Shown: in pieces, positions 1-9,045 of the stretch
Layout: the number at the start of each line of letters is the position of its first letter
How positions within the stretch are numbered: the first letter of the stretch is position 1
Source: an uncultured Lachnospiraceae bacterium
GTDB taxonomy: Bacteria; Bacillota; Clostridia; Lachnospirales; Lachnospiraceae
DNA: 64,000 bases
Direction: 5' to 3'
Assembly (NCBI GenBank): GCA_947629525.1
Contig: CANREB010000003.1
Coordinates: forward strand, 62,001 to 126,000
Position numbers and translations under genes: made by a program
The notes under the pieces: generated by a model
Told to the model about the DNA's origin: nothing
Databases searched by the model: none
The model's input: the letters and a program-made list of their open reading frames with translations, nothing else

Positions 1-166
1 GCGCCACAAAATAAGTCTGCACAGGCAGGATACCCGTACCTTTTTCTATTTCCTTAACATAACCGCTCAGCCACAAAAACCATGCAAGGCTGTAAGATGC
101 CGCTATTACAAGCGCGTCAAGCAGAACAAGCAGCCTGTTAAAATATTTCTGATTATCTCTTATCAA
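1..166 (-). CDS. Polyprenyl glycosylphosphotransferase, N-terminal part only (cut by window edge)
   Basis: The first 55 codons of a gene that leaves the window at base 1. The translation begins LIRDNQKYFNRLLVLLDAL and runs into a first membrane helix (about residues 8-30). That is the usual opening of WbaP/CpsE-type enzymes that load a sugar-1-phosphate on undecaprenyl phosphate. The catalytic C-terminal domain is outside the window, so the sugar cannot be inferred. The start is taken as TTG at 166 because AGGGTGG lies five bases before it; two in-frame GTG codons at 172 and 175 are alternatives. A promoter at 214-242 suggests it starts its own transcript. It would be the second enzyme of this type here (see 28452-29876). 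Confidence 0.6.
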   Translation of the reverse strand, partial: MIRDNQKYFNRLLVLLDALVIAASYSLAWFLWLSGYVKEIEKGTGILPVQTYFVA

Positions 167-213
167 TCGCACCACCCTGCTTCAGTGATTCGTTTATAAA
201 CCAAGCTCTTATC

Positions 214-242
214 ATTCTACAATATTTGAGCAAAAAGTACAA
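214..242 (-). promoter_or_regulatory. Sigma-A-type promoter for the left-edge glycosylphosphotransferase
   Basis: On the minus strand TTGTAC (-35, 237-242) and TAGAAT (-10, 214-219) are separated by exactly 17 bases. The -10 matches consensus at five of six positions; the -35 is weak (TTG conserved). The expected transcription start near 207 leaves a leader of about 40 bases before the start at 166. No terminator is visible between the upstream GT2 gene (ends 261) and this promoter, so read-through is also likely. Confidence 0.6.
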
Positions 243-260
243 CTTATTTTTTTATTATTG

Positions 261-1253
261 TTAATCTTCAATAAATCTTAACATGTTCCTCCACAGCAGA
301 AGCTGTATTTTTAAATAGTTCGGAAAACGCCGCAGATAAAAGCGCTGCTTGTGTTTTCTCCCTTCTTTGCCCGCCGAAAGCTTTATTCCGTTTACTATGC
401 CATGCACATATTCACTTCCGAAACCTTTTTTTATAAAAAACAAAGTTTTTATGGCAAAACCTGCTATCAGGAACGGCATATTTATCAAAATCTGAAAAAG
501 CGGCATATTTTTGTATACAAGATATACGCTGTTCCTTGATGCGAGTTTTGTCTTAAAGGCGTTATATCTTGAACCGCTTGTCGCGCTTCCCGCATGGTAT
601 ACAAGCGCGCCGGATACATAGCGGTTCACATACCCTTGCAGTTTTGCCCTGTACCCGATATCAATGTCCTCAAAATACGCAAAGTGGTTCTCGTCAAACA
701 TCCCGACCTTATCGTCGTCAAAGAGTTCGCGGCGGTAAATTGCCGCCCCCGCACATGCCGCAAATATATCGCAGTCTTTATCATACTTTCCGGGATGTTC
801 TGACATACTTTTGCCCTTGCCCCTTGCAAACGCCCACCCCAATGCGCAGTAAAAATCTCCCGCGTCATCGATCTTATCTTTGTCATACAGAGATACCATC
901 TTAGCTGACGCCGAAAAAACGCGGCTATCGCTGTCCATTGCCTTTTCCAGCTCATGAACAAAGGAAATCCCTGCCTGTGTGTCATTGTTGAGTAAAATAA
1001 CATATGGTGTGTTACTTGCTTTTATGCCTTGGTTCACGGCACTGCAAAAACCCGTATTTTCGCTGTTCTCTATAAGGCGCACATCGGGAAATCTCTCTTT
1101 TATCAGTTCAAGACTGCCGTCTGTAGAAGCATTGTCAACCACTATGATGTCTATATTCTTTGCCGTGCCCGAATACAGGCTTTCAAGACACGCCTCTATA
1201 TATTTTATTCCATTGTAGTTCGGTATAACAACCGTTGTTTTAATAGCATGCAT
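261..1253 (-). CDS. GT2 family glycosyltransferase, rhamnosyltransferase-like
   Basis: Encodes 330 residues. A single GT-A domain starts at once with TTVVIPNYNG. It carries the nucleotide-binding VVDNASTDGS, the DxD-like LLNNDTQ, and FEDIDIGYRAKLQGY, which is typical of WbbL-type bacterial rhamnosyltransferases. The C-terminal 100 residues hold amphipathic or membrane-associated helices (around FQILINMPFLIAGFAIKTLFF). The enzyme should add a sugar, plausibly rhamnose given rmlABC nearby, to a lipid-linked glycan at the inner membrane face. Start: ATG 1253 has AGGAA eight bases before it; a longer frame up to 1292 would overlap the upstream gene and lacks a ribosome site. It lies 10 bases after the preceding GT2 gene and is probably cotranscribed. 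Donor and linkage are not shown by sequence. Confidence 0.85.
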   Translation of the reverse strand: MHAIKTTVVIPNYNGIKYIEACLESLYSGTAKNIDIIVVDNASTDGSLELIKERFPDVRLIENSENTGFCSAVNQGIKASNTPYVILLNNDTQAGISFVHELEKAMDSDSRVFSASAKMVSLYDKDKIDDAGDFYCALGWAFARGKGKSMSEHPGKYDKDCDIFAACAGAAIYRRELFDDDKVGMFDENHFAYFEDIDIGYRAKLQGYVNRYVSGALVYHAGSATSGSRYNAFKTKLASRNSVYLVYKNMPLFQILINMPFLIAGFAIKTLFFIKKGFGSEYVHGIVNGIKLSAGKEGRKHKQRFYLRRFPNYLKIQLLLWRNMLRFIED

Positions 1254-1263
1254 TATCTTATTC

Positions 1264-2637
1264 CTAAATCCTGCGGATGCACTCAGGATCAAGCAAAAGC
1301 CTTCCCTTACTGATGAGCTGCCGGCTGAGGTCCTTATTCAGCTGCTCTATCTGTTTTCTTCCGTCTGCCGTACGTTCAAGTTCCCAAATCCATGTCGGAA
1401 GCTCCTTTGCCGTATTGTGGCTTGCTGAATACGCCTCGGTAAGAGTATTCTCATACTCATGACCCGTAACATCCCTGTATATTTCATAACAATCTTTATT
1501 TATTGCCAGATTTCTTATATCGACCAGTTCAATATCCTGATACAGATCCATTCTGTTCATATATCCGGCATAAAACACGGGCTGTCCTTTATAGATACCG
1601 CTTGCTATTTTACCATAATGTACCACGTAGCCGCACACAGCCGCCAAATCAGGTCTGTGTGTCAATATATCGTTTCTGTACACGATACGGTAAAATCCCA
1701 AATGCTTGTTGTGGCGCACATCGGCTTTCCACCCCATCCTGCCCGCGAAGTCTATGATTGCTTTCTTACCCGCCTCATATGCGTACATTTTGCTTTGAGG
1801 GTTATCCGCAGTCGAATTTTGATGGCACCGCCAATGATACAGTACCTTAGGGACATGGACTATCTGCTCATTCATCGATCTGTCGTTTTGTCCCTCTCTC
1901 TCCCGCAAAAGCAGTGTGCTCACTACACGCAGTATCAGGTCAAAATCCTGAGAACCGTCATATTCTTTGCGTATGCCGAATTTTTTGATGGTATCTGTTT
2001 CGACCACCAAAAAATGACATATATAATTATTTGTGAGGATTAAATCCAAATTAAAATCCTGTTTAAAATGCGGATCATAAAAATTTCTGCCCGCGGAATC
2101 ACATTTATCTTCATCCGAATATACGAGTATAGGCTTACTGCTGCCTATCGCCTTTGCCATCTCATAAAGCGCATCAGGTGTTATCATATCATCATGATCA
2201 AGCAGTCCGCAGTAATCGCCTGAGGCAGCTTCAATTGCCCTGTTTGTATTATCTGCAATGCCGCCGTTGTTATCCAGTCTGATATATTTGATGCGGTCAT
2301 CCTTATATTTCCCCACAATGTCTGATACAGCGTCAGTCTCACTGCCGTCTGCTATTATAAGCTCCCACTTTTTGTAAGACTGCGCAAGACAGCACCCGAT
2401 AAGCGCTTCCATATAATCCCGCTTTGTCTCATATGCAGGTACTATTATCGAAAAACATATATCCGAAAGAGATTTATCATTTCTTTGTTTTTCCAAAATT
2501 TCCTCCGAAGGAGGCGTATATACATAATCCGCGTCATACTTTCGTGTAACACGCTCAAACGCCGCGAACGCCGCTTCTATATATCCGTTTTTTCTGCTGT
2601 AATTTATCGTTTTCCTGATGTTTTGTGCTATAGACAT
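1264..2637 (-). CDS. GT2 family glycosyltransferase with extra C-terminal region
   Basis: Encodes 457 residues. A helical N-terminal stretch (1-60) is followed by a GT-A domain: FSIIVPAYET, IIADGSETD, the metal-binding LLDHDD, the DGSQDFDLILR acceptor-site segment and HVPKVLYHWRCHQNS. These motifs match the first domain of the double-domain enzyme at 5044-7023, so both belong to the same O-antigen/rhamnan GT2 branch. After about residue 300 there is roughly 150 residues without a clear family; it may be a reduced second GT domain. GGGAG five bases before ATG 2637 fixes the start; a GTG at 2649 is less likely. Probably cotranscribed with gtrA upstream and the GT2 downstream. Donor sugar unknown. 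Confidence 0.85.
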   Translation of the reverse strand: MSIAQNIRKTINYSRKNGYIEAAFAAFERVTRKYDADYVYTPPSEEILEKQRNDKSLSDICFSIIVPAYETKRDYMEALIGCCLAQSYKKWELIIADGSETDAVSDIVGKYKDDRIKYIRLDNNGGIADNTNRAIEAASGDYCGLLDHDDMITPDALYEMAKAIGSSKPILVYSDEDKCDSAGRNFYDPHFKQDFNLDLILTNNYICHFLVVETDTIKKFGIRKEYDGSQDFDLILRVVSTLLLREREGQNDRSMNEQIVHVPKVLYHWRCHQNSTADNPQSKMYAYEAGKKAIIDFAGRMGWKADVRHNKHLGFYRIVYRNDILTHRPDLAAVCGYVVHYGKIASGIYKGQPVFYAGYMNRMDLYQDIELVDIRNLAINKDCYEIYRDVTGHEYENTLTEAYSASHNTAKELPTWIWELERTADGRKQIEQLNKDLSRQLISKGRLLLDPECIRRI

Positions 2638-2681
2638 ACTAACTCCCACTGTCCCGCAAGTGTTCAGAACTTCTTTTTACA

Positions 2682-3128
2682 CTAATTATCGTGTTTTTCA
2701 AGGAATATTTTCCTGCTTATAAAATTATATACCATAACTATCGCGGTAGCAAATATTTTGGACATTGCAAACCATACCGTAAAGCTTATTATATTCTCTA
2801 AATTCGGATTTGCGCTGTAAATATTACTGCATATCCAAAGTATGATCTCATTTATTCCTAATCCGATCACGCTCAGCACGATGAATATGATAAATTCCTT
2901 TTTTCTGCCAAGTTCTTCATTGCGCGTGAATACGAATTTCATGCTAAGCAGGTAATTTACGATCACGGAAATCGTAAATCCGAAAAATCCCCCTATCAAT
3001 GCCGCGGTACTGTGTTCTAAAACATTCCCGAGTACAGCGACGATAACAGTTGATATCGCAAAGTCTATCAAAAAGCAGAGTCCACCGACAAAACCAAACT
3101 TAATTATCTGTGCCAACAACTTATTCAA
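2682..3128 (-). CDS. GtrA family membrane protein
   Basis: Encodes 148 residues with four predicted membrane helices (roughly residues 8-32, 38-62, 80-102 and 110-135) and the family's opening LAQIIKFGFVGG. GtrA proteins are thought to flip polyprenyl-phosphate-linked sugars across the membrane so that a GtrB enzyme and a membrane GT can decorate a polymer outside. GtrB-like and GT-C partners are present far away at 32537-40731 rather than beside it. Start: TTG 3128 has GGAGG eight bases upstream and gives the usual family N-terminus; an in-frame TTG at 3143 lies on top of that ribosome site. The gene begins just after a terminator-like hairpin, so its expression may depend on read-through. 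Confidence 0.9.
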   Translation of the reverse strand: MNKLLAQIIKFGFVGGLCFLIDFAISTVIVAVLGNVLEHSTAALIGGFFGFTISVIVNYLLSMKFVFTRNEELGRKKEFIIFIVLSVIGLGINEIILWICSNIYSANPNLENIISFTVWFAMSKIFATAIVMVYNFISRKIFLEKHDN

Positions 3129-3160
3129 AACCCGATCCTCCAAAATTTTCCCGTTCGTAT

Positions 3161-3202
3161 AAAAAGCGCTGTCGGGATCCGGCGCTTTTTCGCCGTCCCG
3201 AC
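3161..3202 (-). terminator. Overlapping terminator and competing hairpin between pgm and gtrA
   Basis: On the minus strand AAAAAGCGC (3182-3190) and GCGCTTTTT (3161-3169) form a stem with a 12-base loop and end in five T residues, a rho-independent terminator that also works in the other direction. A second inverted repeat, GTCGGGA (3196-3202) with TCCCGAC (3171-3177) and an inner GGCG/CGCC stem, shares the 5' arm and loop of the first, so the two cannot form together. It lies 22-64 bases after the phosphoglucomutase stop and 33 bases before the gtrA start. Confidence 0.7.
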
Positions 3203-3224
3203 CTGCACTTATTACAATATTGTT

Positions 3225-4946
3225 TTAAAGTAGTTCCTTAACCGCTTCTGTCAAGGCTTCTACCTTTTTCTGCGAGTCTTCAAGGCTTGTGCCTTTTACT
3301 CCCATATAGAACTTGATCTTTGGCTCTGTACCTGAAGGTCTTGCACAGCACCATGAATCATTGTTGAGGTCAAAGTAAAGGACATTCGACTTCGGAAGTC
3401 CTGTAGGATATTCTTTGCCTGACTCAAGTTCTACTATTTTATCATTCTCATAATCCCTGAACCTTATTACATTAAGCTCGCCAAATTTCTTTGGTGGATT
3501 GTTCCTTAATTTATCCATAATAGCGGCTATCTGCTTAGAGCCGTCAATACCTTTTAAGGTTATTGAATACTGAGTTTCTTTGTAATAGCCATATTTTTCA
3601 TAAATTTCAAGCATCATGTCGTAAAGCGTCTTGCCGTGCTTCTTACACCATGCCGCAACTTCACACAGGCACATTACGGCGACTACCGCGTCCTTATCAC
3701 GCGCATGCGTACCTGCAAGGCAGCCGTAACTCTCCTCTAAGCCAAATACATAATTGTTTGAACCTGTCTGCTCAAACAGCTTTATCTGCTCGCCGATGAA
3801 TTTAAAGCCTGTCAGCACCTCGATAAGCTTTACGCCATATTCTTTTGTGATGGGCGCCGTCATATTTGTGGTAACAATAGTGGTGACAAGCGCGGGATTA
3901 GGAGGCATTGTACCTGTTGCCTTTCTCTCTCTCAATATGTACTCGGCAATAAGCATTCCCGACATATTTCCCGTAAACGATTTATACTCGCCGCTCTTTG
4001 TGTCAAGCGCATATATGCCAAGCCTGTCTGCATCCGGGTCAGTAGCAAGCACTATGTCAGCGTTCTTTTCTTTCGCAAGTTTAAGCGCATATGTAAACGC
4101 CTTGGGATCCTCGGGGTTAGGATAATCAAGCGTGGTAAATTTCGGATCGGGATTTTCCTGCTCGGGCACCACATACACGTTTTTAAATCCAAGTTCCGAA
4201 AGAATTCGCCTTACCGGCTTGTTACCCGTGCCGCAAAGCGGTGTATATACGATCCTGATGTCATCAGCGACTTCCTTGATGACATCAGGGTGGATGATCT
4301 GCTTTTTAAGCTCAACCATATACTTGTCGTCAATCTCCTTGCCGATGACTTCATATAATCCCGCTTTTATCGCTTCCTGCTTATCCATCGTCTTTACTGT
4401 ATGGTAATCGGTCACTGCCTTGACCTCGTTTATGATGTCTTTATCTTTTGGTGCCGTAATCTGTGCGCCGTCCTCCCAATACACCTTGTAACCGTTATAT
4501 TCAGGCGGGTTGTGGCTTGCCGTAATAACAATACCCGAAATACAGCCAAGCGTTCTAAGAGCAAATGAAAGCTCCGGAGTGGGACGTAATGATTCGAACA
4601 CATAAGCTTTGATACCGTTTGCCGCCATGCACAGCGCAGCCTCATCGGCAAATTCAGGAGACATGAAACGTGAATCATATGCTATCGCTATGCCTTTCTT
4701 TTGTCCGCCCGCTTTGATTATATAATTTGCCAAGCCCTGTGATGCTTTTCTTACAGTGTAAATATTCATGCGGTTCGTGCCGGCACCTATAACGCCCCTG
4801 AGTCCGCCTGTACCAAACTCAAGCTCCTTGTAAAAGCGGTCTTCTATTTCGCTTTGGTTATCCTTGATCTTAAGGAGCTCGTCCTTTGTCGCCCGGTCAA
4901 AATAATCATCATTTAACCAGAAATTAAATTCGTCCATAAAACTCAT
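3225..4946 (-). CDS. pgcA: Phosphoglucomutase / phosphomannomutase (alpha-phosphohexomutase)
   Basis: Encodes 573 residues, normal for the long bacterial alpha-phosphohexomutases. The four family sites are intact: the phosphoserine loop ITASHNPPEYNG (about 140), the metal loop DPDADR (about 300), a sugar-binding GLEESYG (about 400) and the phosphate-binding PSGTEPKIK near the C-terminus. It interconverts glucose-6-phosphate and glucose-1-phosphate in the cytoplasm. Glucose-1-phosphate is the shared substrate of RmlA (17567-18436) and RfbF (47250-48023), which explains its place here. GGAGG seven bases before ATG 4946 supports the start. It has its own promoter (4993-5021) and a terminator after it (3161-3202), so it may be a single-gene unit. 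Mannose specificity cannot be excluded. Confidence 0.93.
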   Translation of the reverse strand: MSFMDEFNFWLNDDYFDRATKDELLKIKDNQSEIEDRFYKELEFGTGGLRGVIGAGTNRMNIYTVRKASQGLANYIIKAGGQKKGIAIAYDSRFMSPEFADEAALCMAANGIKAYVFESLRPTPELSFALRTLGCISGIVITASHNPPEYNGYKVYWEDGAQITAPKDKDIINEVKAVTDYHTVKTMDKQEAIKAGLYEVIGKEIDDKYMVELKKQIIHPDVIKEVADDIRIVYTPLCGTGNKPVRRILSELGFKNVYVVPEQENPDPKFTTLDYPNPEDPKAFTYALKLAKEKNADIVLATDPDADRLGIYALDTKSGEYKSFTGNMSGMLIAEYILRERKATGTMPPNPALVTTIVTTNMTAPITKEYGVKLIEVLTGFKFIGEQIKLFEQTGSNNYVFGLEESYGCLAGTHARDKDAVVAVMCLCEVAAWCKKHGKTLYDMMLEIYEKYGYYKETQYSITLKGIDGSKQIAAIMDKLRNNPPKKFGELNVIRFRDYENDKIVELESGKEYPTGLPKSNVLYFDLNNDSWCCARPSGTEPKIKFYMGVKGTSLEDSQKKVEALTEAVKELL

Positions 4947-4992
4947 ACTGCTACCTCCACAATATAATTTTTCGGTATTACCCTACTATTTT

Positions 4993-5021
4993 ATTAAACC
5001 AAATATAGGGAAATTTTTCAA
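4993..5021 (-). promoter_or_regulatory. Promoter for phosphoglucomutase
   Basis: TTGAAA (5016-5021) and TTTAAT (4993-4998) on the minus strand are separated by 17 bases. Each matches sigma-A consensus at five of six positions. The expected start is near 4986, leaving a 40-base leader with a GGAGG site. No hairpin ends the upstream GT2 gene (stop 5044), so this internal promoter would add to read-through from the rml operon. Confidence 0.7.
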
Positions 5022-5043
5022 GGTTATAAGATATTTTTTTGAT

Positions 5044-7023
5044 TTATATCTTCAAAGAATAGTCGCTGTAATCCAATGAAAAATTCGGATTGTAATAAGG
5101 GTCGCCCTTTTCAAGAAATGCTTTCCATTTTTCACGGAAGCGCTGCGACTCTTCTTCATAGCGCTTTGCCCTTGCCTCATCCGCGACATCTATTCCTCTT
5201 GAAGCCGACTCAAAGTGATAGAGCTCCGCAAACGGCGTAAATACGTTAAGATATCCCTTCTCTAAGAGCCTCAGGCAGAAATCCACGTCATTGAGCGCCA
5301 CTTTGAACTCCTCGTCAAGCCCGCCAAGCTTATCATAGAGCGACTTTTTCACCATAAGGCACGCACCCGTGACTGCGGACACGTTCTGCGCGTAGCAGAG
5401 CTTTCCCATATAACCGAGATTGTCATAATTAATCTTGTAGTGTGTGTGTCCCGCTGTCCTGTGAGCTCCAAGACCTACTACTACGCCTGCATGCTGGATA
5501 GTCCTGTCGCCATAGTAAAGCTTTGCGCCTACCGCGCCCACGTCATCGCGCTGCGCGTACATCAGCATATTTTCAAGCCAGTTCATAGTGATGACCTGCG
5601 TGTCATTGTTAAGCAGAAGCAGATACTTTCCCGTGGCATATCCTGCGCCGAAATTATTGATTTTGGAATAGTTAAACTCTCCTTTATAAGTGACTACCGT
5701 TATTTTTTCCTGTCCCTCAAGCGTTTTATAATAGTCAAATGTCGCTTTCTCCCCACTGTTATTCTCTATGATGATAATCTCATAATTATCATAGGTAGAC
5801 CGCGCTTTTATCGACTCAACACATCTTCGCAGATCATCAACATGGTCTTTATTTGGAATGAGTATGGAAATCTTGTCCTCGCTCAGAATCTCATACTTTA
5901 TCTCAAAGATCGTATCGAACGCCCGGGTACTCCTTATCTCAAAATTCTTGAACCCGCTTTTTTCCAGATGATCAGCGACCGCACCCTTAGCTGCCGCTAT
6001 CGCATACGGTTTTGCGCTTATGTCGCTTGCCACACTGTTTTTATGAGAACGCCAGTAATACATCAGCTTCGGTACATGCACTACCTTCTTTGCGTTTGAC
6101 GTAAGCCTCAGTATCATGTCATGATCCTGACTTCCGTCAAAGCCGCTTCTGAAAAGCTCCGTCCCCTCCAAAAGCTTACGTGAGAACACACTAAAATGAC
6201 AGATGTAATTATTTGCTCTCAGATTATCTATCGCAAAATCCGGCTTGAAATGAAGCGTGATCATATTGTCGATGCTGTCGCCCTTAAATGTTGTTTCATC
6301 ACAATAAATGTAATCTGCGCCCTGCTCATTAATGACCTTAACATACTCGTATAAAGCCGAAGGATGAAGGATATCATCATGGTCAAACAATCCGATATAT
6401 TCGCCGGCTGCCATTTCAAGGCATTTGTTTGTGTTACCCGCTATGCCGTCGTTTTTTTCGAGTTTTTTATATTTGATGCGTTTATCAGCCGCCGCATATT
6501 CCATGCATTTTGCCCCCACATCGCCGTGCTCTTTGTCAGAACCGTCGGCAAGGCAAAGTTCCCAGTTTTCGTAAGTCTGCGCTTTAACTGAATTTATCAT
6601 CTCTTCAAGGAAATTAATGGGCGTATTCCAAAGCGGTACAAGTATACTGAATTTTACCATACGCTCAAACTTTTCCTCCCGCTGTCTTTCTGCTTCCTCA
6701 GCAGTCGGAAAGCTTGCGGTGCCGTGAAGTTTCTTTGCCTGCGCTTCTATCTTTTTCTGTCTCAATTTTCTGGCAATGCCTCTTGGACCCCCAAGATTTT
6801 TGACACGTCTGTAGTTTCTGAGCCCCCAGTGCATAGACATTCTAAGCGGCTTACTTGCCTTCCAGACAGGATTATTCTTTATGCGGTCAAGCTGAAACTG
6901 CAGATTGTCCGCTTCGTTCTTAGCGTCAGCCAGCCTTCCCGCAAGCGACGCCGAACGCGCTTTCTCCTGCTCATATGCATTTTTGTAAAATTCCAAATCA
7001 TATGTCTGCTTTTCATCACTCAT
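5044..7023 (-). CDS. Double-domain GT2 glycosyltransferase (two GT-A domains)
   Basis: Encodes 659 residues. The order is: an N-terminal coiled coil (about 5-50), GT-A domain 1 (about 120-365; FSILVPLWNTP, LADGSDKE, LFDHDD, DGSQDHDMILR, a YYWRSH motif) and GT-A domain 2 (about 380-630; ISILIPNKDH, IIENNSGE, LLNNDTQ, ALNDVDFCLRL, YHFESASRG). Both domains keep their acidic metal-binding motifs, so both could be active. This architecture is known from polymerising enzymes of rhamnan and O-antigen systems, which build alternating linkages. It is the last gene of the operon with rmlB, rmlA, rmlC, wzm, wzt and the methyltransferase-kinase. Start ATG 7023 has GGGGTAAG upstream. Rhamnose as donor is inferred from context. 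Confidence 0.88.
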   Translation of the reverse strand: MSDEKQTYDLEFYKNAYEQEKARSASLAGRLADAKNEADNLQFQLDRIKNNPVWKASKPLRMSMHWGLRNYRRVKNLGGPRGIARKLRQKKIEAQAKKLHGTASFPTAEEAERQREEKFERMVKFSILVPLWNTPINFLEEMINSVKAQTYENWELCLADGSDKEHGDVGAKCMEYAAADKRIKYKKLEKNDGIAGNTNKCLEMAAGEYIGLFDHDDILHPSALYEYVKVINEQGADYIYCDETTFKGDSIDNMITLHFKPDFAIDNLRANNYICHFSVFSRKLLEGTELFRSGFDGSQDHDMILRLTSNAKKVVHVPKLMYYWRSHKNSVASDISAKPYAIAAAKGAVADHLEKSGFKNFEIRSTRAFDTIFEIKYEILSEDKISILIPNKDHVDDLRRCVESIKARSTYDNYEIIIIENNSGEKATFDYYKTLEGQEKITVVTYKGEFNYSKINNFGAGYATGKYLLLLNNDTQVITMNWLENMLMYAQRDDVGAVGAKLYYGDRTIQHAGVVVGLGAHRTAGHTHYKINYDNLGYMGKLCYAQNVSAVTGACLMVKKSLYDKLGGLDEEFKVALNDVDFCLRLLEKGYLNVFTPFAELYHFESASRGIDVADEARAKRYEEESQRFREKWKAFLEKGDPYYNPNFSLDYSDYSLKI

Positions 7024-7039
7024 ATTTATCTTACCCCAA

Positions 7040-9022
7040 TCAGATATCTATCGTGCTGCCGCTCCATTGTATGTATCCGCGGCGTTCATTTCCAACCACT
7101 GCTATCACGCCTATTTCATAGCTTCCTTCTGCCAGTGCCATACGGTTAAATATCACTTGTAATCCTGACAGTGCCGTATTTGAAGTCGCTTTTTCACTCT
7201 CGAACAGCTTTGCCACGTCTTTTCTTATCTGCGGATATACAGGCAGTATATATATATTATCATTATTATCCGCATCACGCAGCAAAAGCGCTTTATCTGC
7301 CAACGAATTATCCCGTTCCCTGATAACATGCCATCCTGTTATGCACACCATACGCTCAGCTTCATAATGAGGCGCGTCGATATCATCTGTTTTTATATCA
7401 TCGATAGTGAGCATCGAACGGCTTTCTCCAGTCAGCCGCCTGATATATTTATTTTTATGTGCTTTAGGCAGTGTCCTTAACGTTTTGTCATCAAGACGCA
7501 CAGGAAGCACTTCCCTGTCGCACGCGTATAAATAACCTACGTTATAATTTACATCTTTTTTCCACTGCACCAGATTAGGGCTGTAAAACGGGTCTCTTCC
7601 TTTCATATCGGGATGTTTGTGATATAACGTCTGTTTTTCATTTTCAAGCCGCCGCCTTTTCTCATCAGACTCATCCTGTCCTCTGCTTAACGACTCACAG
7701 TGAACGAGCACGACATCGTTACGCACTAAATTGTAATATCCCGCCTTATACAGTCTGAAGCACAATTCCACATCATTATACGCAACCGCAAGTTCCTCGT
7801 CAAAGCCGCCTGCCCTTTCAAATTTACCGCGCTCTACCATCATGCATGCGCCTGTGACTGCAATCATATTGTATGTCACAAGATTGTGCCCATGATACAG
7901 ATTTCCCCTGTCTTCCAGTCCGCAGAGCTTGTGCGCAGGACCTATGCCCATATTCGCAATGCCGTCATGCTGTATCAGGTAACATCCGTTTTCTTTGCTC
8001 CTGTCAGGATAATAAAGCTTTGCGCCTACTGCCCCCGCATGTTCTAACGCTGCCGAACATACCATATTTTCAAGCCAGTCATCCGATATTATTTCCGTGT
8101 CGTCATTTAAAAACAGCAGATATTTTCCCTTTGCCTGCTTTGCACCTATGTTGCACATAGCAGAAAAATTAAACGGCATCTCTTCATAAATGAAGCGAAC
8201 TTCCAAGCCTTCTTTCATCGCACATATCGTACTGACGATCTCATTGACTTTGTTCTTCTCAGACTCGCAGCTTCCGTTATCAACGATTATGATCTCATAG
8301 TCATCATACCGCGTTTTTGCTGCCATTGTATTAAGACATTTTTCAAGTACCGCACTGTTATTCTTACTTGGTATGATGACCGATACAAGCCCTTCTGCCT
8401 GCCCGGTCTTTTTCTCAGCCACTCCCTGTCCTTCGAGCTTATCTATCCCGTCAAGGCTGTTATTTGTATAAAGTATCTTCGGAATATGCGCTACTCTCTT
8501 TCTGTCCATATCGATCGCATGCAGAACCAGTTCATATATGCTGAGATTTTCTTCCACGCCCTGTTTTAGCATTGCGCCTGTTATTGCAAAAAAACTGCCT
8601 ATATAAAAAAAAGAAGCAAGAGTATCCGGCGAATAGTCGGGCTTAAACCACGGCGCTCCGCGGTACAATGTACCGTCATCTTCAAGTCCATATAACTCCT
8701 CAAGGCTTCCGCGGTAATCCTCGTCCGCGTATACGATCCGTACATCCTCGTTATCTTTAAACGCCTGTGCAACCTCAGCCTCAGCATCAGGCTGCTCCGC
8801 CCCGCCTTTTTTTTCAAAGATATATACCGCATCATCCCTGATGCCGCCCCGCAAAGATCCATTCACTATATCCGCGGTATTATCAGTGCACGAAGAAAAG
8901 GCAAGCCTGCGCATATGCTTACCTTTTTTTTCGGTTATACGTTTTTCATTTTCTTTGATCCATTGAAGATACGGCGTCTGCCGGGCAAACAGTTCTTCCC
9001 TGTAATATTCGTAATAATCCAC
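7040..9022 (-). CDS. GT2 glycosyltransferase with degenerate N-terminal GT domain and C-terminal beta domain
   Basis: Encodes 660 residues. Residues 1-200 look like only the later part of a GT-A domain (YADEDY, a PWFKPDYSPDT segment, HIPKILY) with no leading nucleotide-binding motif. Residues about 215-480 are a full GT2 domain (VSVIIPSKNN, IIVDNGSCE, LFLNDDTEI, AYNDVELCFRLYKAGYYN, HCESLSRG). The last 120 residues form a domain shared with the next paralogue (GWHV, LPVYPQIRKDVA, EGSYEIGVIAV), possibly carbohydrate-binding. Start: GTG 9022 has AGGTGA five bases before it, better than the GTG at 9031. The enzyme probably extends the polymer exported by Wzm/Wzt. Donor and linkage are unknown. 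Confidence 0.83.
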   Translation of the reverse strand: MDYYEYYREELFARQTPYLQWIKENEKRITEKKGKHMRRLAFSSCTDNTADIVNGSLRGGIRDDAVYIFEKKGGAEQPDAEAEVAQAFKDNEDVRIVYADEDYRGSLEELYGLEDDGTLYRGAPWFKPDYSPDTLASFFYIGSFFAITGAMLKQGVEENLSIYELVLHAIDMDRKRVAHIPKILYTNNSLDGIDKLEGQGVAEKKTGQAEGLVSVIIPSKNNSAVLEKCLNTMAAKTRYDDYEIIIVDNGSCESEKNKVNEIVSTICAMKEGLEVRFIYEEMPFNFSAMCNIGAKQAKGKYLLFLNDDTEIISDDWLENMVCSAALEHAGAVGAKLYYPDRSKENGCYLIQHDGIANMGIGPAHKLCGLEDRGNLYHGHNLVTYNMIAVTGACMMVERGKFERAGGFDEELAVAYNDVELCFRLYKAGYYNLVRNDVVLVHCESLSRGQDESDEKRRRLENEKQTLYHKHPDMKGRDPFYSPNLVQWKKDVNYNVGYLYACDREVLPVRLDDKTLRTLPKAHKNKYIRRLTGESRSMLTIDDIKTDDIDAPHYEAERMVCITGWHVIRERDNSLADKALLLRDADNNDNIYILPVYPQIRKDVAKLFESEKATSNTALSGLQVIFNRMALAEGSYEIGVIAVVGNERRGYIQWSGSTIDI

Positions 9023-9045
9023 ACAAATCACCTGAAAAATTTTAG

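Noticed and set aside
1459..2043. 194-codon open frame on the plus strand
   Set aside because: Opposite a clear GT2 gene; no recognisable motif.
5440..6099. 219-codon open frame on the plus strand
   Set aside because: Antisense to the double-domain GT2 gene, whose motifs are intact; the plus-strand translation shows no family features.
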